Source: JACMNW01 sp963708425 (GTDB lineage Bacteria > Pseudomonadota > Alphaproteobacteria > Rhodobacterales > Rhodobacteraceae). From it: 64,000 nucleotides of DNA. Shown one piece after another: positions 41,176-50,647 of the stretch. Position numbers and translations under genes: made by a program. The stretch spans positions 3,162,001 through 3,226,000 of the forward strand of contig OY970206.1 of the NCBI GenBank assembly GCA_963708425.1. The letters are read 5' to 3'. Numbering within the stretch: the first letter of the stretch is position 1; each line of letters starts with the position of its first letter. The notes below the pieces were generated by a model that searched no databases, had not been told where the DNA came from, and saw only the letters and a program-made list of their open reading frames with translations.

Positions 41176-42549
41176 ATGGATACCGCGACGAACGATATGA
41201 GCCATGTGATCGAGGCGGACCGGGCGCATGTCTGGCATCACCTTAGCCAGCACAAGCAGTACGAGACGATTGATCCGCGGATCATCGTTGAAGGCAAGGG
41301 CATGAAGGTGTGGGATGCGCGTGGCAAAGAGCATCTTGATGCAGTGTCAGGCGGGGTCTGGACGGTGAACGTTGGCTATGGCCGGGAAAGTATCGCCGAT
41401 GCTGTGCGCGATCAGTTGGTAAAGCTGTGCTATTTTGCCGGGTCAGCGGGGTCTATTCCGGGGGCTAAATTTGCCCAGCGATTGATTGAAAAGATGCCAG
41501 GGCTTTCGCGCGTTTACTATGCCAACTCGGGGTCGGAGGCGAACGAGAAGGTTTTCAAGATGGTGCGGCAAATCTCGCATCGGCACCATGGTGGCAAGAA
41601 GGGAAAGATATTGTTCCGCGAGCGCGATTATCATGGAACGACGATTACTGCGCTGTCGGCGGGCGGGCAGCCGCAGCGCAATGCGCAGTATGGGCCGTTT
41701 ACACCGGGGTTTGTGGAAGTGCCGCACTGCCTTGAGTACCGCAAGCAGTGGGATGTGGCGAACTACGGCGAACGCGCAGCGGATGCGATTGAAGAGGTGA
41801 TCCTGCGCGAAGGCCCCGATACGGTGGGGGCGATTTGTCTGGAGCCGGTAACGGCTGGGGGCGGGGTAATTGTGCCGCCAGCGGGGTATTGGGACCGGGT
41901 GCAGGAGATTTGCAAGCGGCACAACATCTTGATCCATATCGATGAAGTGGTTTGCGGTGTGGGGCGGACTGGGGAATGGTTCGGTTATCAGCATTTCGGG
42001 GTGAAGCCTGATTTCGTGACGATGGCGAAGGGGGTGGCGTCTGGCTATGCCGCGATTGCCTGCACAGTGACGACGGAAGCTGTGTTCGACATGTTCAAGG
42101 ATGATGCCAACGATCCGATGAGCTATTTCCGCGATATCTCTACCTTTGGCGGCTGCACGTCGGGGCCAGCGGCGGCACTGGAAAATATGCGGATCATCGA
42201 GGATGAAGGGCTGCTGGATAACACTACGCGGATGGGGGCGCGGTTGATTGATAACCTGAATGCGCTGTCTGAACGGCATAAGGTGATTGGGCAGGTGCGG
42301 GGAAAGGGCTTGTTCTGTGGGGCGGAACTGGTGGCGGACCGGGGGACGCGGGAGCCTGCGGATGAAAAGATGGTGGCGGCCGTAGTTGCCGATTGCATGG
42401 CGCAGGGGGTGATCATTGGGATGACCAATCGTTCGCTGCCGGGGTTGAACAACACGCTGTGCCTGTCGCCAGCGTTGATTGCAGGCCCTGACGATATTGA
42501 TCACATCACAGGTGCGATTGATACGGCGCTGACCAAGGTGTTTGGTTGA
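41176..42549 (+). CDS. tpa: Taurine--pyruvate aminotransferase
   Basis: 457 residues from the ATG of MDTATNDMSHV, preferred because AAAGGA stands 8-10 bases upstream; an ATG three codons earlier is an alternative. It is a class III aminotransferase: YANSGSEANEKVFKMVRQ, the DYHGTTITALSAGG segment, HIDEVVCGVGRTGEWFGYQHF with the PLP-contacting Asp, and VTMAKGVASGYAAI with the Schiff-base Lys. Tpa transfers the amino group of taurine to pyruvate, giving sulfoacetaldehyde and alanine. It is followed by tauR and xsc, the standard taurine dissimilation set. Confidence 0.9.
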   Translation: MDTATNDMSHVIEADRAHVWHHLSQHKQYETIDPRIIVEGKGMKVWDARGKEHLDAVSGGVWTVNVGYGRESIADAVRDQLVKLCYFAGSAGSIPGAKFAQRLIEKMPGLSRVYYANSGSEANEKVFKMVRQISHRHHGGKKGKILFRERDYHGTTITALSAGGQPQRNAQYGPFTPGFVEVPHCLEYRKQWDVANYGERAADAIEEVILREGPDTVGAICLEPVTAGGGVIVPPAGYWDRVQEICKRHNILIHIDEVVCGVGRTGEWFGYQHFGVKPDFVTMAKGVASGYAAIACTVTTEAVFDMFKDDANDPMSYFRDISTFGGCTSGPAAALENMRIIEDEGLLDNTTRMGARLIDNLNALSERHKVIGQVRGKGLFCGAELVADRGTREPADEKMVAAVVADCMAQGVIIGMTNRSLPGLNNTLCLSPALIAGPDDIDHITGAIDTALTKVFG

Positions 42550-42558
42550 CGGTTTGGG

Positions 42559-42576
42559 GGCGGGATTAAACCCGCC
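42559..42576 (+). terminator. Small hairpin after tpa
   Basis: GGCGGG (42559-42564), loop ATTAAA, CCCGCC (42571-42576) form a perfect 6-base stem 10 bases after the tpa stop. No T run follows, so read-through into tauR is likely and the role is uncertain. Confidence 0.35.
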
Positions 42577-42645
42577 TCCGCTTGACGAAAGGCCGCAGGC
42601 CTGCGCGAATGGGTAAGGCCAGTTGCGTTTGCCCATGAGGCCAGA

Positions 42646-44118
42646 ATGGCGATACCAGCCGAGAGCTTTTTTCTGCCAGCGGGCTTTACCGGCACGTTGC
42701 AACATCAAATCCGCCAGATGGTGACGGATGGCATTTTGTCGGGCCGGTTTCGGGCGGGGGATAAGATGCCTTCGAGCCGGGGGTTGGCCAGCCATCTGGG
42801 GATCAGCCGGATCACCGTGACGCTGGCCTATACCGAATTGCTGGCATCGGATTACCTGACATCGCGGGGGCGGTCGGGATATTACGTGTCTGATGGCGCG
42901 CCCAAGCAACCGGAGTTTCAGCTGCCGCCGCAGCGGGGCAGTGATCTGGTGGATTATGCGGCCCTAAGTGGGCGGCGGTTTTCGCGCGGGGTCAAGCTGA
43001 CCAAGCCGGAGGATTGGCGTAGCTATCAGTTTCCGTTCATCTACGGGCAGGTGGATGCGGCGCTGTTTGATCACCAGAATTGGCGTTTGTGTGCGATGCG
43101 GGCGCTGGGCAAGCGGGATTTTGAGACGCTGACAGGCGATTACCACGAACGCGATGATCCGCTGCTGATTGAGTATATCTTGCGTAACATCCTGCCGCGG
43201 CGGGGAATACATGCGCGGCCCGAAGAAGTGCTGATCACCATGGGGGCGCAGAACGGCATCTGGCTGGCGGCACAGGTGCTGCTGGGGCAAGGCCGGGTCG
43301 CGGTAGTGGAAAACCCCTGTTATCCGGGGTTGCGCGGGATCCTGGAGCAGACGGTTTGCACGGTTGTGAACGTGGATGTGGACGACGACGGACTGCCGCC
43401 GGATCGGCTGCCGACCAAGGTGGATGTGGTTTTTACGGCACCTAGCCATCATTGCCCCACTAACGTGACCATGCCGCTGGCGCGTCGCACGGCGTTGTTG
43501 GAGGCGGCGTCGAAGCGGGATTTCGTGATTGTCGAGGACGATTACGAATTCGAGATGTCCTTCCTGAAATCGGTATCGCCGTCGTTGAAGTCTTTGGACC
43601 GCGAGGGGCGGGTGATCTACGCGGGGTCATTTTCGAAGTCGATTTTTCCGGGGTTGCGGTTGGGGTATCTGGTTGGACCTGAGGCGTTCATTCGCGAGGC
43701 GCGGGCGCTGCGGGTTACGGTGTTGCGGCATCCGCCGGGGCATGTGCAGCGGACCTCGGCCTATTTTCTGTCGTTGGGGCATTATGACGCGCTGATCAAC
43801 CGGATGCGGCAGACGTTTCGGCGTAGGCGAACCATGATGGAGGACGCGATCCGCGAGACGGGTTTGCGGATGGCACCGCAGGCGGGGTTTGGCGGATCGA
43901 GCATCTGGATGCGCGCGCCGGATCATGTGGATACCGAAAGTCTGGCGCTGCACTTGCGGGCCAAAGGCGTGCTGATTGAACCGGGGCGGGTGTTCTATGA
44001 CCCGGCGGAGGGGCCGACGAATTACTATAGGTTGGCCTATTCATCTATCGCGGCGGCGCGGATTGCCGAGGGTGTTGGGCTAATTGCGAAAGCGATTTCT
44101 GAAACTGGACCTAAATAG
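42646..44118 (+). CDS. tauR: TauR, MocR-type (GntR-aminotransferase fusion) regulator of taurine genes
   Basis: 490 residues. An N-terminal GntR winged helix (LQHQIRQMVTDGILSGRFRAGDKMPSSRGLASHLGISRITVTLAYTEL, about residues 18-70) is fused to an aminotransferase-like domain with GAQNGIWLAAQVLLG, EDDYEFEMSF and YAGSFSKSIFPGLRLGYLVG, which retains the PLP Lys. This MocR layout and its place between tpa and xsc match TauR of Rhodobacter capsulatus, an activator of taurine genes. Boxes resembling its reported site occur at both promoters, one overlapping its own stop codon. Confidence 0.87.
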   Translation: MAIPAESFFLPAGFTGTLQHQIRQMVTDGILSGRFRAGDKMPSSRGLASHLGISRITVTLAYTELLASDYLTSRGRSGYYVSDGAPKQPEFQLPPQRGSDLVDYAALSGRRFSRGVKLTKPEDWRSYQFPFIYGQVDAALFDHQNWRLCAMRALGKRDFETLTGDYHERDDPLLIEYILRNILPRRGIHARPEEVLITMGAQNGIWLAAQVLLGQGRVAVVENPCYPGLRGILEQTVCTVVNVDVDDDGLPPDRLPTKVDVVFTAPSHHCPTNVTMPLARRTALLEAASKRDFVIVEDDYEFEMSFLKSVSPSLKSLDREGRVIYAGSFSKSIFPGLRLGYLVGPEAFIREARALRVTVLRHPPGHVQRTSAYFLSLGHYDALINRMRQTFRRRRTMMEDAIRETGLRMAPQAGFGGSSIWMRAPDHVDTESLALHLRAKGVLIEPGRVFYDPAEGPTNYYRLAYSSIAAARIAEGVGLIAKAISETGPK

Positions 44119-44137
44119 GCAATCAAGCTGGCCCTAA
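44105..44137 (+). promoter_or_regulatory. Candidate TauR boxes upstream of xsc
   Basis: CTGGACCTAA (44105-44114) fits CTGGACYTAA fully, and CTGGCCCTAA (44128-44137) differs at one position. They are direct repeats 23 bases apart, and the first overlaps the tauR stop codon. They imply a separately regulated promoter for the xsc operon. Confidence 0.65.
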
Positions 44138-44196
44138 CCCACGATTGGTGGTCTGCTTAGAACGAGTCAACACATATGATTTAGGAGTGTTCTGCC

Positions 44197-45978
44197 ATGA
44201 AGATGACAACCGAAGAGGCTTTCGTAAAAGTGCTTCAGATGCACGGGATCGAACATGCTTTCGGCATCATCGGATCGGCGTTCATGCCGATATCGGATTT
44301 GTTCCCAAAGGCGGGGATTCAGTTTTGGGACTGCGCGCATGAAGGGTCAGGCGGCATGATGGCCGACGGATATACTCGTGCCACCGGCAAGATGAGCATG
44401 ATGATTGCGCAGAACGGGCCGGGGATTACCAACTTTGTGACGCCGGTGAAGACTGCCTATTGGAACCATACGCCGCTGCTGTTGGTGACGCCGCAGGCGG
44501 CGAACAAGACGATTGGGATGGGCGGTTTTCAAGAGGTCGAACAGATGGCGCTGTTTGCCGACATGGTGGCCTATCAGGAAGAAGTGCGCGACCCATCCCG
44601 AATTGCCGAAGTGTTGAACCGGGTGATCATCAATGCAAAGCGGGCATCCGCCCCGGCGCAGATCAACGTGCCGCGCGATTACTGGACGCAGGTGATCGAT
44701 ATCGATCTGCCGGCGATTGTGGAGTTTGAGCGACCATCCGGGGGTGAGGTGGCGCTTCAGGCGGCGGCGGACCTGCTGTCATCGGCCAAGTTCCCCGTTA
44801 TTTTGAATGGGGCTGGGGTGGTGCTGGGGGGCGCTATCCCAGCATCGATGGCGTTGGCGGAGCGGTTGGATGCGCCGGTTTGTGTGGGCTATCAGCACAA
44901 CGACGCCTTCCCCGGCAGCCATCCGCTGTTTGCCGGGCCGCTGGGATATAATGGGTCGAAGGCCGCGATGGAATTGATTTCTGGCGCAGATGTGGTATTG
45001 TGCTTGGGTACCCGGCTTAATCCGTTTTCAACGTTACCGGGCTACGGGCTGAACTATTGGCCAGAACGGGCCAAGATTATTCAAGTCGACATCAACCCAG
45101 ATCGGATAGGGTTGACCAAAAAGGTAACTGTTGGCGTCGTCGGCGACTCGAGGAAAGTCGCCGAAGCGATTTTAGCGCGTGTCCAGAGTACGGCTGGCGA
45201 TGTTGGGCGGGCTGACCGCAGGGCGAAAATCGCGCAGACCAAGTCGGCTTGGGCGCAGCAGTTATCCTCCATGGATCATGAAGACGACGATGTGGGCACC
45301 ACATGGAATGCCCGCGCGCGCGCCGACAAACCGGATTGGATGAGCCCGCGGATGGCGTGGCGCGCCATTCAATCGGCGCTGCCGAAAGAGGCGATTATTT
45401 CATCCGACATCGGCAACAACTGCGCGATCGGCAACGCTTATCCAACGTTCGAGGCAGGGCGCAAGTATCTGGCACCGGGGTTGTTCGGGCCGTGCGGGTA
45501 TGGCTTGCCAGTGGTGGTGGGCGCGAAGATCGGCTGCCCGGATGTGCCGGTAGTCGGTTTTGCGGGTGATGGTGCGTTTGGCATTGCAGTAACGGAACTG
45601 ACTGCGATTGGTCGCGCCGAATGGCCGGCGATAACTATGGTGGTGTTTCGGAACTATCAGTGGGGCGCGGAAAAGCGCAATTCGACGCTGTGGTACGCGG
45701 ATAACTTTGTTGGCACGGAATTGGATACGTCAGTTTCTTATGCCGGGATTGCCAAGGCTTGCGGTTTGCAAGGGGTGGTTGCCCGCACCATGGACGAGTT
45801 GCGTGATGCTTTGGCCAAAGCGGTGGTTGATCAGATGAAGCACGGTAAAACGACATTGATCGAGGCGATGATCAATCAGGAACTGGGCGAGCCGTTCCGT
45901 CGTGATGCGATGAAAAAGCCGGTGGAGGTGGCGGGGATTTCGGCTGCGGATATGCGCCCACAAGCGACTGCCGGATGA
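44197..45978 (+). CDS. xsc: Sulfoacetaldehyde acetyltransferase
   Basis: 593 residues, the normal Xsc length, after AGGAG. It is a thiamine-diphosphate enzyme of the acetolactate-synthase superfamily: FGIIGSAFMPISDLFP, DCAHEGSGGMMADGYTRATG with the catalytic Glu, MIAQNGPGITNFVTPVKTAYWNHTPLLL, and VVGFAGDGAFGI...FRNYQWGAEKRN as the cofactor motif. The YQWGAEKRN segment is characteristic of Xsc. It converts sulfoacetaldehyde and phosphate to acetyl phosphate and sulfite in the cytoplasm. The stop overlaps the tauE-like start by 4 bases. Confidence 0.93.
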   Translation: MKMTTEEAFVKVLQMHGIEHAFGIIGSAFMPISDLFPKAGIQFWDCAHEGSGGMMADGYTRATGKMSMMIAQNGPGITNFVTPVKTAYWNHTPLLLVTPQAANKTIGMGGFQEVEQMALFADMVAYQEEVRDPSRIAEVLNRVIINAKRASAPAQINVPRDYWTQVIDIDLPAIVEFERPSGGEVALQAAADLLSSAKFPVILNGAGVVLGGAIPASMALAERLDAPVCVGYQHNDAFPGSHPLFAGPLGYNGSKAAMELISGADVVLCLGTRLNPFSTLPGYGLNYWPERAKIIQVDINPDRIGLTKKVTVGVVGDSRKVAEAILARVQSTAGDVGRADRRAKIAQTKSAWAQQLSSMDHEDDDVGTTWNARARADKPDWMSPRMAWRAIQSALPKEAIISSDIGNNCAIGNAYPTFEAGRKYLAPGLFGPCGYGLPVVVGAKIGCPDVPVVGFAGDGAFGIAVTELTAIGRAEWPAITMVVFRNYQWGAEKRNSTLWYADNFVGTELDTSVSYAGIAKACGLQGVVARTMDELRDALAKAVVDQMKHGKTTLIEAMINQELGEPFRRDAMKKPVEVAGISAADMRPQATAG

Positions 45979-46721
45979 CACTGCCGTTTGGTCTTTCGCT
46001 GGCTGCTGCCGCTTATCTGGCGGTGGCGTTGCTGGTGGCGGCTTTTGTACGCGGATATTCGGGGTTTGGTTTTGCGGCGTTGGTGGTGTCTTCGTCGTCG
46101 CTGGTGATGAACCCCCTGGTCGTGGTGCCGATGGTGATGGTGGTGGACGCGGTGATGACGCTGCAACAGGCGCGCGGGATTTGGGCCGATATCAACTGGC
46201 GGCGGGTGGCCGCATTGTATGGTGGGGCGCTGGTTGGCGTACCGATGGGGATATGGGCGATCTCCACCGTGGGCGTGGACACGGCGCGGGCGGTGATTGC
46301 CGGTTATGTGTTGGCGATGTGTGCCCTGTTGCTGGCCGGATGGCAGATGCGGGGCAAGGTCGGGGCTGCGCCGCATGTGGGTGTTGGCGTTGTCTCGGGG
46401 CTGGCCAATGCAGCGGCAGTTGGCGGTTTGCCCGTGGCGGCGTTCTTTGCGGCGCAGACTCTGCGGGCGGCGGAGTTTCGGGCGACGTTGATTGCGTATT
46501 TCACGCTGCTGGATATCTGGTCGCTGGTCTGGATGGGGCAGGCGGGTATGATCAGCCGGGAAACACTTGTCGCCTCGGCCTTTGCAGTGCCGATTTTGGC
46601 GTTTGGTATTTGGTTGGGGGGGCGGCATTTTCTGCGATCCGCGCCGGAGAATTTCCGGCGGTTCGCGGTGATATTGCTGGCAGTACTGGCCGTGCTTGGC
46701 CTTGTGAAATCGGTGGTTTAG
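45975..46721 (+). CDS. tauE: TauE/SafE-family exporter (sulfite/sulfonate)
   Basis: 248 residues with about seven to eight hydrophobic helices (LAVALLVAAFVRGYSGFGFAALVVSSSSLVMNPLVVVPMV at the start). The TauE/SafE repeat is seen as FVRGYSGFGFAALV and VVSGLANAAAVGGLPVAAF. Family members export sulfite or small organosulfur acids. Placed between xsc and ackA, it most likely exports sulfite made by Xsc, relieving toxicity when SoeABC is saturated. Confidence 0.83.
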   Translation: MTLPFGLSLAAAAYLAVALLVAAFVRGYSGFGFAALVVSSSSLVMNPLVVVPMVMVVDAVMTLQQARGIWADINWRRVAALYGGALVGVPMGIWAISTVGVDTARAVIAGYVLAMCALLLAGWQMRGKVGAAPHVGVGVVSGLANAAAVGGLPVAAFFAAQTLRAAEFRATLIAYFTLLDIWSLVWMGQAGMISRETLVASAFAVPILAFGIWLGGRHFLRSAPENFRRFAVILLAVLAVLGLVKSVV

Positions 46722-46724
46722 GGC

Positions 46725-47870
46725 ATGGGCGATATTCTTGTCATCAATGCAGGATCATCGTCGATCAAGCTGGTGGTGTTTGATGAACGGGTGCTGGTGA
46801 AGGCTCGGGGGCAGGTGACGGAAATCGGCGGGGCGTCGCGGGTGGAGGTTGGCGATATGGCGATTGCCAAGCCGATTGCAGACCATAGGGCGGCATTTTC
46901 CGAGGTTTTGCAGGCGTTTGTGCTTGCCGGGCATCCGGTGGACGGTTTTGCGGCGGCGGCGCACCGGGTGGTGCATGGAGGGGCCGGGTTGACAGCGCCG
47001 CGCCGGGCGACGCCGGAGACGATTGCGGCGATTGAGGCTTGTGTGCCGCTGGCACCGCTGCACAATCCGGCCAATCTGGCGGCAATACGGGCGTTGGCTG
47101 AGGTGGCGCCAGGTCTGCCGCAATACGTCAGTTTCGATACGGCGTTTCATGCGACCAACCCCGATGTGGCGACGCGGTACGCTATTCCGGCGGCGGATGC
47201 AGCGCTGGGCATTCGCCGTTATGGGTTTCATGGGCTGTCTTACGCAGCACTGGTGCAAAGTCTGCCGATGCTTTCGGGCACCCCGTTGCCAAGGCGGTTG
47301 CTGGCGATGCATTTGGGTAATGGGGCGTCGCTTTGTGCGGTGCTGGACGGGCGGTCGGTGGCGACGACCATGGGCTATTCGCCGCTGGATGGGTTGACGA
47401 TGGGCACCCGGGCGGGGGCGATTGATGGCAATGCCGTGCTGCGGCTGGCGCAGGTCCACGGGGTTGACGGGGCAGGCAGCATTTTGAACCGTGAGGCGGG
47501 GTTGCGGGCACTGGGAGGCACCTCGGATATGCGGGCGCTGTCAAGGGCGGGCACGCCAGAGGCGCGGTTTGCGGTGGATCACTTTTGCTATTGGGCGGTG
47601 CGGCATGCAGGTAGCATGATTGCAGCAATGGGTGGGCTTGATGGCATCGCATTTACAGGCGGCATTGGCGAGAATGACCATCAAGTTCGGGCTCGCATTC
47701 TGGATGGTCTTGCATGGGCCGGGGTTAACTATGACGGCCCAGCCAACCGGCAAGGGGTGCAGCGTTTGCATGAAAGCGGGTCAGGTGTCGCAATCTGGAC
47801 ATTGCCGGCGCAAGAAGAACGCCAGATTGCGGTGGAGGCTTTTGCCCTTATGGGAAAGACATCCGAATGA
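46725..47870 (+). CDS. ackA: Acetate kinase
   Basis: 381 residues, slightly shorter than the usual 395-400. The motifs are ILVINAGSSSIKLVVF, RVVHGGAGLTAP, FDTAFHATNPDVATRYAIP, RRYGFHGLSY, MHLGNGASLCAV, GYSPLDGLTMGTRAGAID and IAFTGGIGEND, all diagnostic. It makes ATP and acetate from the acetyl phosphate released by Xsc. Rhodobacteraceae taurine clusters that I know carry a phosphotransacetylase in this role, so AckA here is notable. It starts 3 bases after tauE and overlaps soeA by 4. Confidence 0.9.
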   Translation: MGDILVINAGSSSIKLVVFDERVLVKARGQVTEIGGASRVEVGDMAIAKPIADHRAAFSEVLQAFVLAGHPVDGFAAAAHRVVHGGAGLTAPRRATPETIAAIEACVPLAPLHNPANLAAIRALAEVAPGLPQYVSFDTAFHATNPDVATRYAIPAADAALGIRRYGFHGLSYAALVQSLPMLSGTPLPRRLLAMHLGNGASLCAVLDGRSVATTMGYSPLDGLTMGTRAGAIDGNAVLRLAQVHGVDGAGSILNREAGLRALGGTSDMRALSRAGTPEARFAVDHFCYWAVRHAGSMIAAMGGLDGIAFTGGIGENDHQVRARILDGLAWAGVNYDGPANRQGVQRLHESGSGVAIWTLPAQEERQIAVEAFALMGKTSE

Positions 47871-50647
47871 CGCTGCATCAGCCAAAGCTTGATACCTCGC
47901 CGTATGTGTCGGACGAAATTCGCCGCACGACGTGTTACATGTGCGCCTGCCGGTGCGGGATTAATGTGCATCTGACATCGGGCAAGGTCAGCTATATCGA
48001 AGGCAACCGCGATCATCCGATCAACAAGGGCGTTCTGTGTGCCAAGGGGGCGGCGGGGATCAAGCAGATTACCGCGCCGTCGCGGTTGCGGGCGCCGATG
48101 CGGCGGGTGGGGCCGCGCGGATCGGGGGCGTTTGAGGAAATCAGCTGGGATGAGGCGTTGCAGCTGGCAGTCGACTGGATGAAGCCGCTGCGGCAAACAG
48201 CACCGGAGAAGCTGGCGTTTTTCACCGGGCGGGACCAATCACAAAGCTTTACCGGCTGGTGGGCGCAGGCCTTTGGGACGCCGAATTATGCGGCCCATGG
48301 TGGGTTTTGTTCCGTTAATATGGCGGCGGCAGGGATTTACACCATTGGCGGCGCGTTCTGGGAATTTGGCCAGCCGGATTGGGATTTGACCAAGCTGTTC
48401 GTGATGTTCGGGGTGGCGGAAGACCATGACAGCAACCCGATCAAGATCGGTCTTGGCAAGCTGAAGGCGCGGGGTGCGCGCGTTATTGGGGTGAACCCGA
48501 TCCGCACGGGATATAATGCGATTGCCGATGATTGGTACGGGATTACGCCGGGAACGGACGGGCTGTTGATCCTGTCACTGGTGCATTGCCTGCTTTCGGC
48601 GGGCAAGATCGATGTCGAGTATCTGGCGCGTTGGACCAATGCCGGGCTGCTGATCAACGAGGCAGAGGGGCCGGAAAAGGGACTGTTCGTGCGCAATGCC
48701 GAAAGCCAGCCGTTTGTGATTGATCGGGTAACTGGCGCGCCTGCGTCTTGGGATGGCAAGGGTGTGGTGGCCGATCTTGGGGCCGTTTGGCAAGGCAACC
48801 GCACGGTGTTTCAGCATATGGCGGAGCGGTATCTGGCGGCGGAGTATGCGCCGGAGGCGGTCGCCGAACGCACGGGAATTGCGGCGGATCGTATCCGCGC
48901 GCTGGCGGCGGAAATTGCCGATGTGGCGTTCAATCAGGCGATAAGGGTGGAACAGCCCTGGACCGATTTTCGCGGGGACAGTCACGATTTCATGCCGGGG
49001 CGGCCAGTGTCTTTCCACGCCATGCGCGGTATTTCAGCGCATTCGAATGGGTTTCAGACAGCGCGGGCTTTGCATCTGTTGCAAATCATTCTGGGGGCGG
49101 TGGAGGCTCCGGGTGGCTACCGTCTAAAGCCGCCCTATCCGAAACCGATGGAGGCGCATCCGACGCCGCATTTTGTGGCAAAGCCGGGGCAACCGTTGAG
49201 CGGGCCGCATCTGGGTTATGTGCGCAGCCCAGAGAATTTGGCGTTGCTTGAGGATGGCAGTCCGGCGCGGATTGATAAGGCTTTTTCGTGGGAAAATCCC
49301 TTTTCGGCGCATGGGTTGATGCAGATGGTCATTCCGAATGCGCATGCGGGCGATCCGTACAAGATCGACACGCTGTTTTTGTACATGGCGAATATGGCGT
49401 GGAATTCGTCGATGAATTCGGCGGCTGTGATGGACATGCTGACCGATAAGGATGAGAGCGGCGAGTATGTGATCCCGCGGATCATCTACTCGGATGCTTA
49501 TGCCAGCGAGATGGTGGCCTATGCCGATCTGATTTTACCGGACACCACGTATATGGAGCGGCACGATTGTATATCGATGCTGGACCGACCCATTTCGGAG
49601 CCGGGGGCGGCGGGGGATGCCATTCGCTGGCCGGTGGTGGAGCCGGACCGCCCCGGATATGCTGGCGTGCGGGGGTTTCAGTCGGTGTTGCTGGATTTGG
49701 GCGCGCGGTTGGGTCTGCCGGGGTTTGTGGCCGAGGATGGTGGCCCGAAGTTCAGGGACTATGCTGATTACATTACCAACCATCAGCGCCGCCCCGGGGT
49801 GGGGCCGTTGATGGGGTATCGCGGCGACGGCTCGGCTGTGGGCCGTGGTGCGCCAAATCCGGATCAGATTGCGCGGTATATTGAAAACGGTGGGTTCTTT
49901 CAGGCGCATGTGCCGGATGAAGGGGCGTATTATAAACCATGGAACGCCGCCTATCAGGACTGGGCAGTTGACACCGGGTTTTATGAGACGCCGCAGCCGT
50001 ATTTGTTTTCGATCTGGTCGGAACCGATGCGGCGGTTTCAATTGGCTGCCGAGGGGCATGGCTTCATACAGCCGCCGGATGCGTTGCGCGACCGGATCAA
50101 GCAGGCGATGGACCCGTTGCCGGTGTGGTATCCTCCGTTTGGGGACGATGCAGCAGAAGGATATCCGGTGCATGCCCTGACGCAAAGGCCGATGGCGATG
50201 TATCATTCGTGGGGGTCGCAGAATGCGTGGCTGCGCCAGATCCATGGCAAGAATTATCTGTATCTGCCGACGAAGATTTGGGAGGCGCAGGGATTTGCGA
50301 ATGGGGATTTTGCGCGGGTGACGTCGCCATCGGGGGTGATCGAGGTGCCCGTGGCGCATATGGCGGCGCTGAACGAAAATACGGTGTGGACGTGGAATGC
50401 GATTGGCAAGCGCAAGGGGGCATGGGGCTTGGATGATGGTGCACCAGAGGCAACGAAGGGGTTTTTGTTGAACCATCTGATTTCGGAGTTGCTGCCGCAA
50501 AAGGCGGATGGGCAGCGCTGGGCGAATGCTGACCCGGTGACGGGACAGGCGGCGTGGTTTGATTTGCGGGTTAAGGTTGAACGGATTGCGCCGCAGGATG
50601 AAGCGAAGCCAGCGTTTGGGCCGCTGGGATTGAAGGTGCGCCCATGA
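47867..50647 (+). CDS. soeA: Cytoplasmic sulfite dehydrogenase, molybdopterin subunit (SoeA-like)
   Basis: 926 residues of the DMSO-reductase family (bis-MGD). No Tat or Sec signal is present. The N-terminal Fe-S site is RRTTCYMCACRCGINVHL with KGVLCAKG, followed by FFTGRDQSQSFTGWWAQAFGTPNYAAHGGFC and VIGVNPIRTGYNAIADDW. These features fit SoeA, the cytoplasm-facing catalytic subunit of the SoeABC sulfite-oxidising enzyme, better than periplasmic thiosulfate or polysulfide reductases. Its position after xsc, tauE and ackA supports sulfite as the substrate. Confidence 0.87.
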   Translation: MTLHQPKLDTSPYVSDEIRRTTCYMCACRCGINVHLTSGKVSYIEGNRDHPINKGVLCAKGAAGIKQITAPSRLRAPMRRVGPRGSGAFEEISWDEALQLAVDWMKPLRQTAPEKLAFFTGRDQSQSFTGWWAQAFGTPNYAAHGGFCSVNMAAAGIYTIGGAFWEFGQPDWDLTKLFVMFGVAEDHDSNPIKIGLGKLKARGARVIGVNPIRTGYNAIADDWYGITPGTDGLLILSLVHCLLSAGKIDVEYLARWTNAGLLINEAEGPEKGLFVRNAESQPFVIDRVTGAPASWDGKGVVADLGAVWQGNRTVFQHMAERYLAAEYAPEAVAERTGIAADRIRALAAEIADVAFNQAIRVEQPWTDFRGDSHDFMPGRPVSFHAMRGISAHSNGFQTARALHLLQIILGAVEAPGGYRLKPPYPKPMEAHPTPHFVAKPGQPLSGPHLGYVRSPENLALLEDGSPARIDKAFSWENPFSAHGLMQMVIPNAHAGDPYKIDTLFLYMANMAWNSSMNSAAVMDMLTDKDESGEYVIPRIIYSDAYASEMVAYADLILPDTTYMERHDCISMLDRPISEPGAAGDAIRWPVVEPDRPGYAGVRGFQSVLLDLGARLGLPGFVAEDGGPKFRDYADYITNHQRRPGVGPLMGYRGDGSAVGRGAPNPDQIARYIENGGFFQAHVPDEGAYYKPWNAAYQDWAVDTGFYETPQPYLFSIWSEPMRRFQLAAEGHGFIQPPDALRDRIKQAMDPLPVWYPPFGDDAAEGYPVHALTQRPMAMYHSWGSQNAWLRQIHGKNYLYLPTKIWEAQGFANGDFARVTSPSGVIEVPVAHMAALNENTVWTWNAIGKRKGAWGLDDGAPEATKGFLLNHLISELLPQKADGQRWANADPVTGQAAWFDLRVKVERIAPQDEAKPAFGPLGLKVRP

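Noticed and set aside
41443..42909. Minus-strand frame of 488 codons
   Set aside because: It lies antisense to tpa and the start of tauR, both clearly coding, and its product has only His/Arg/Pro-rich low-complexity sequence.
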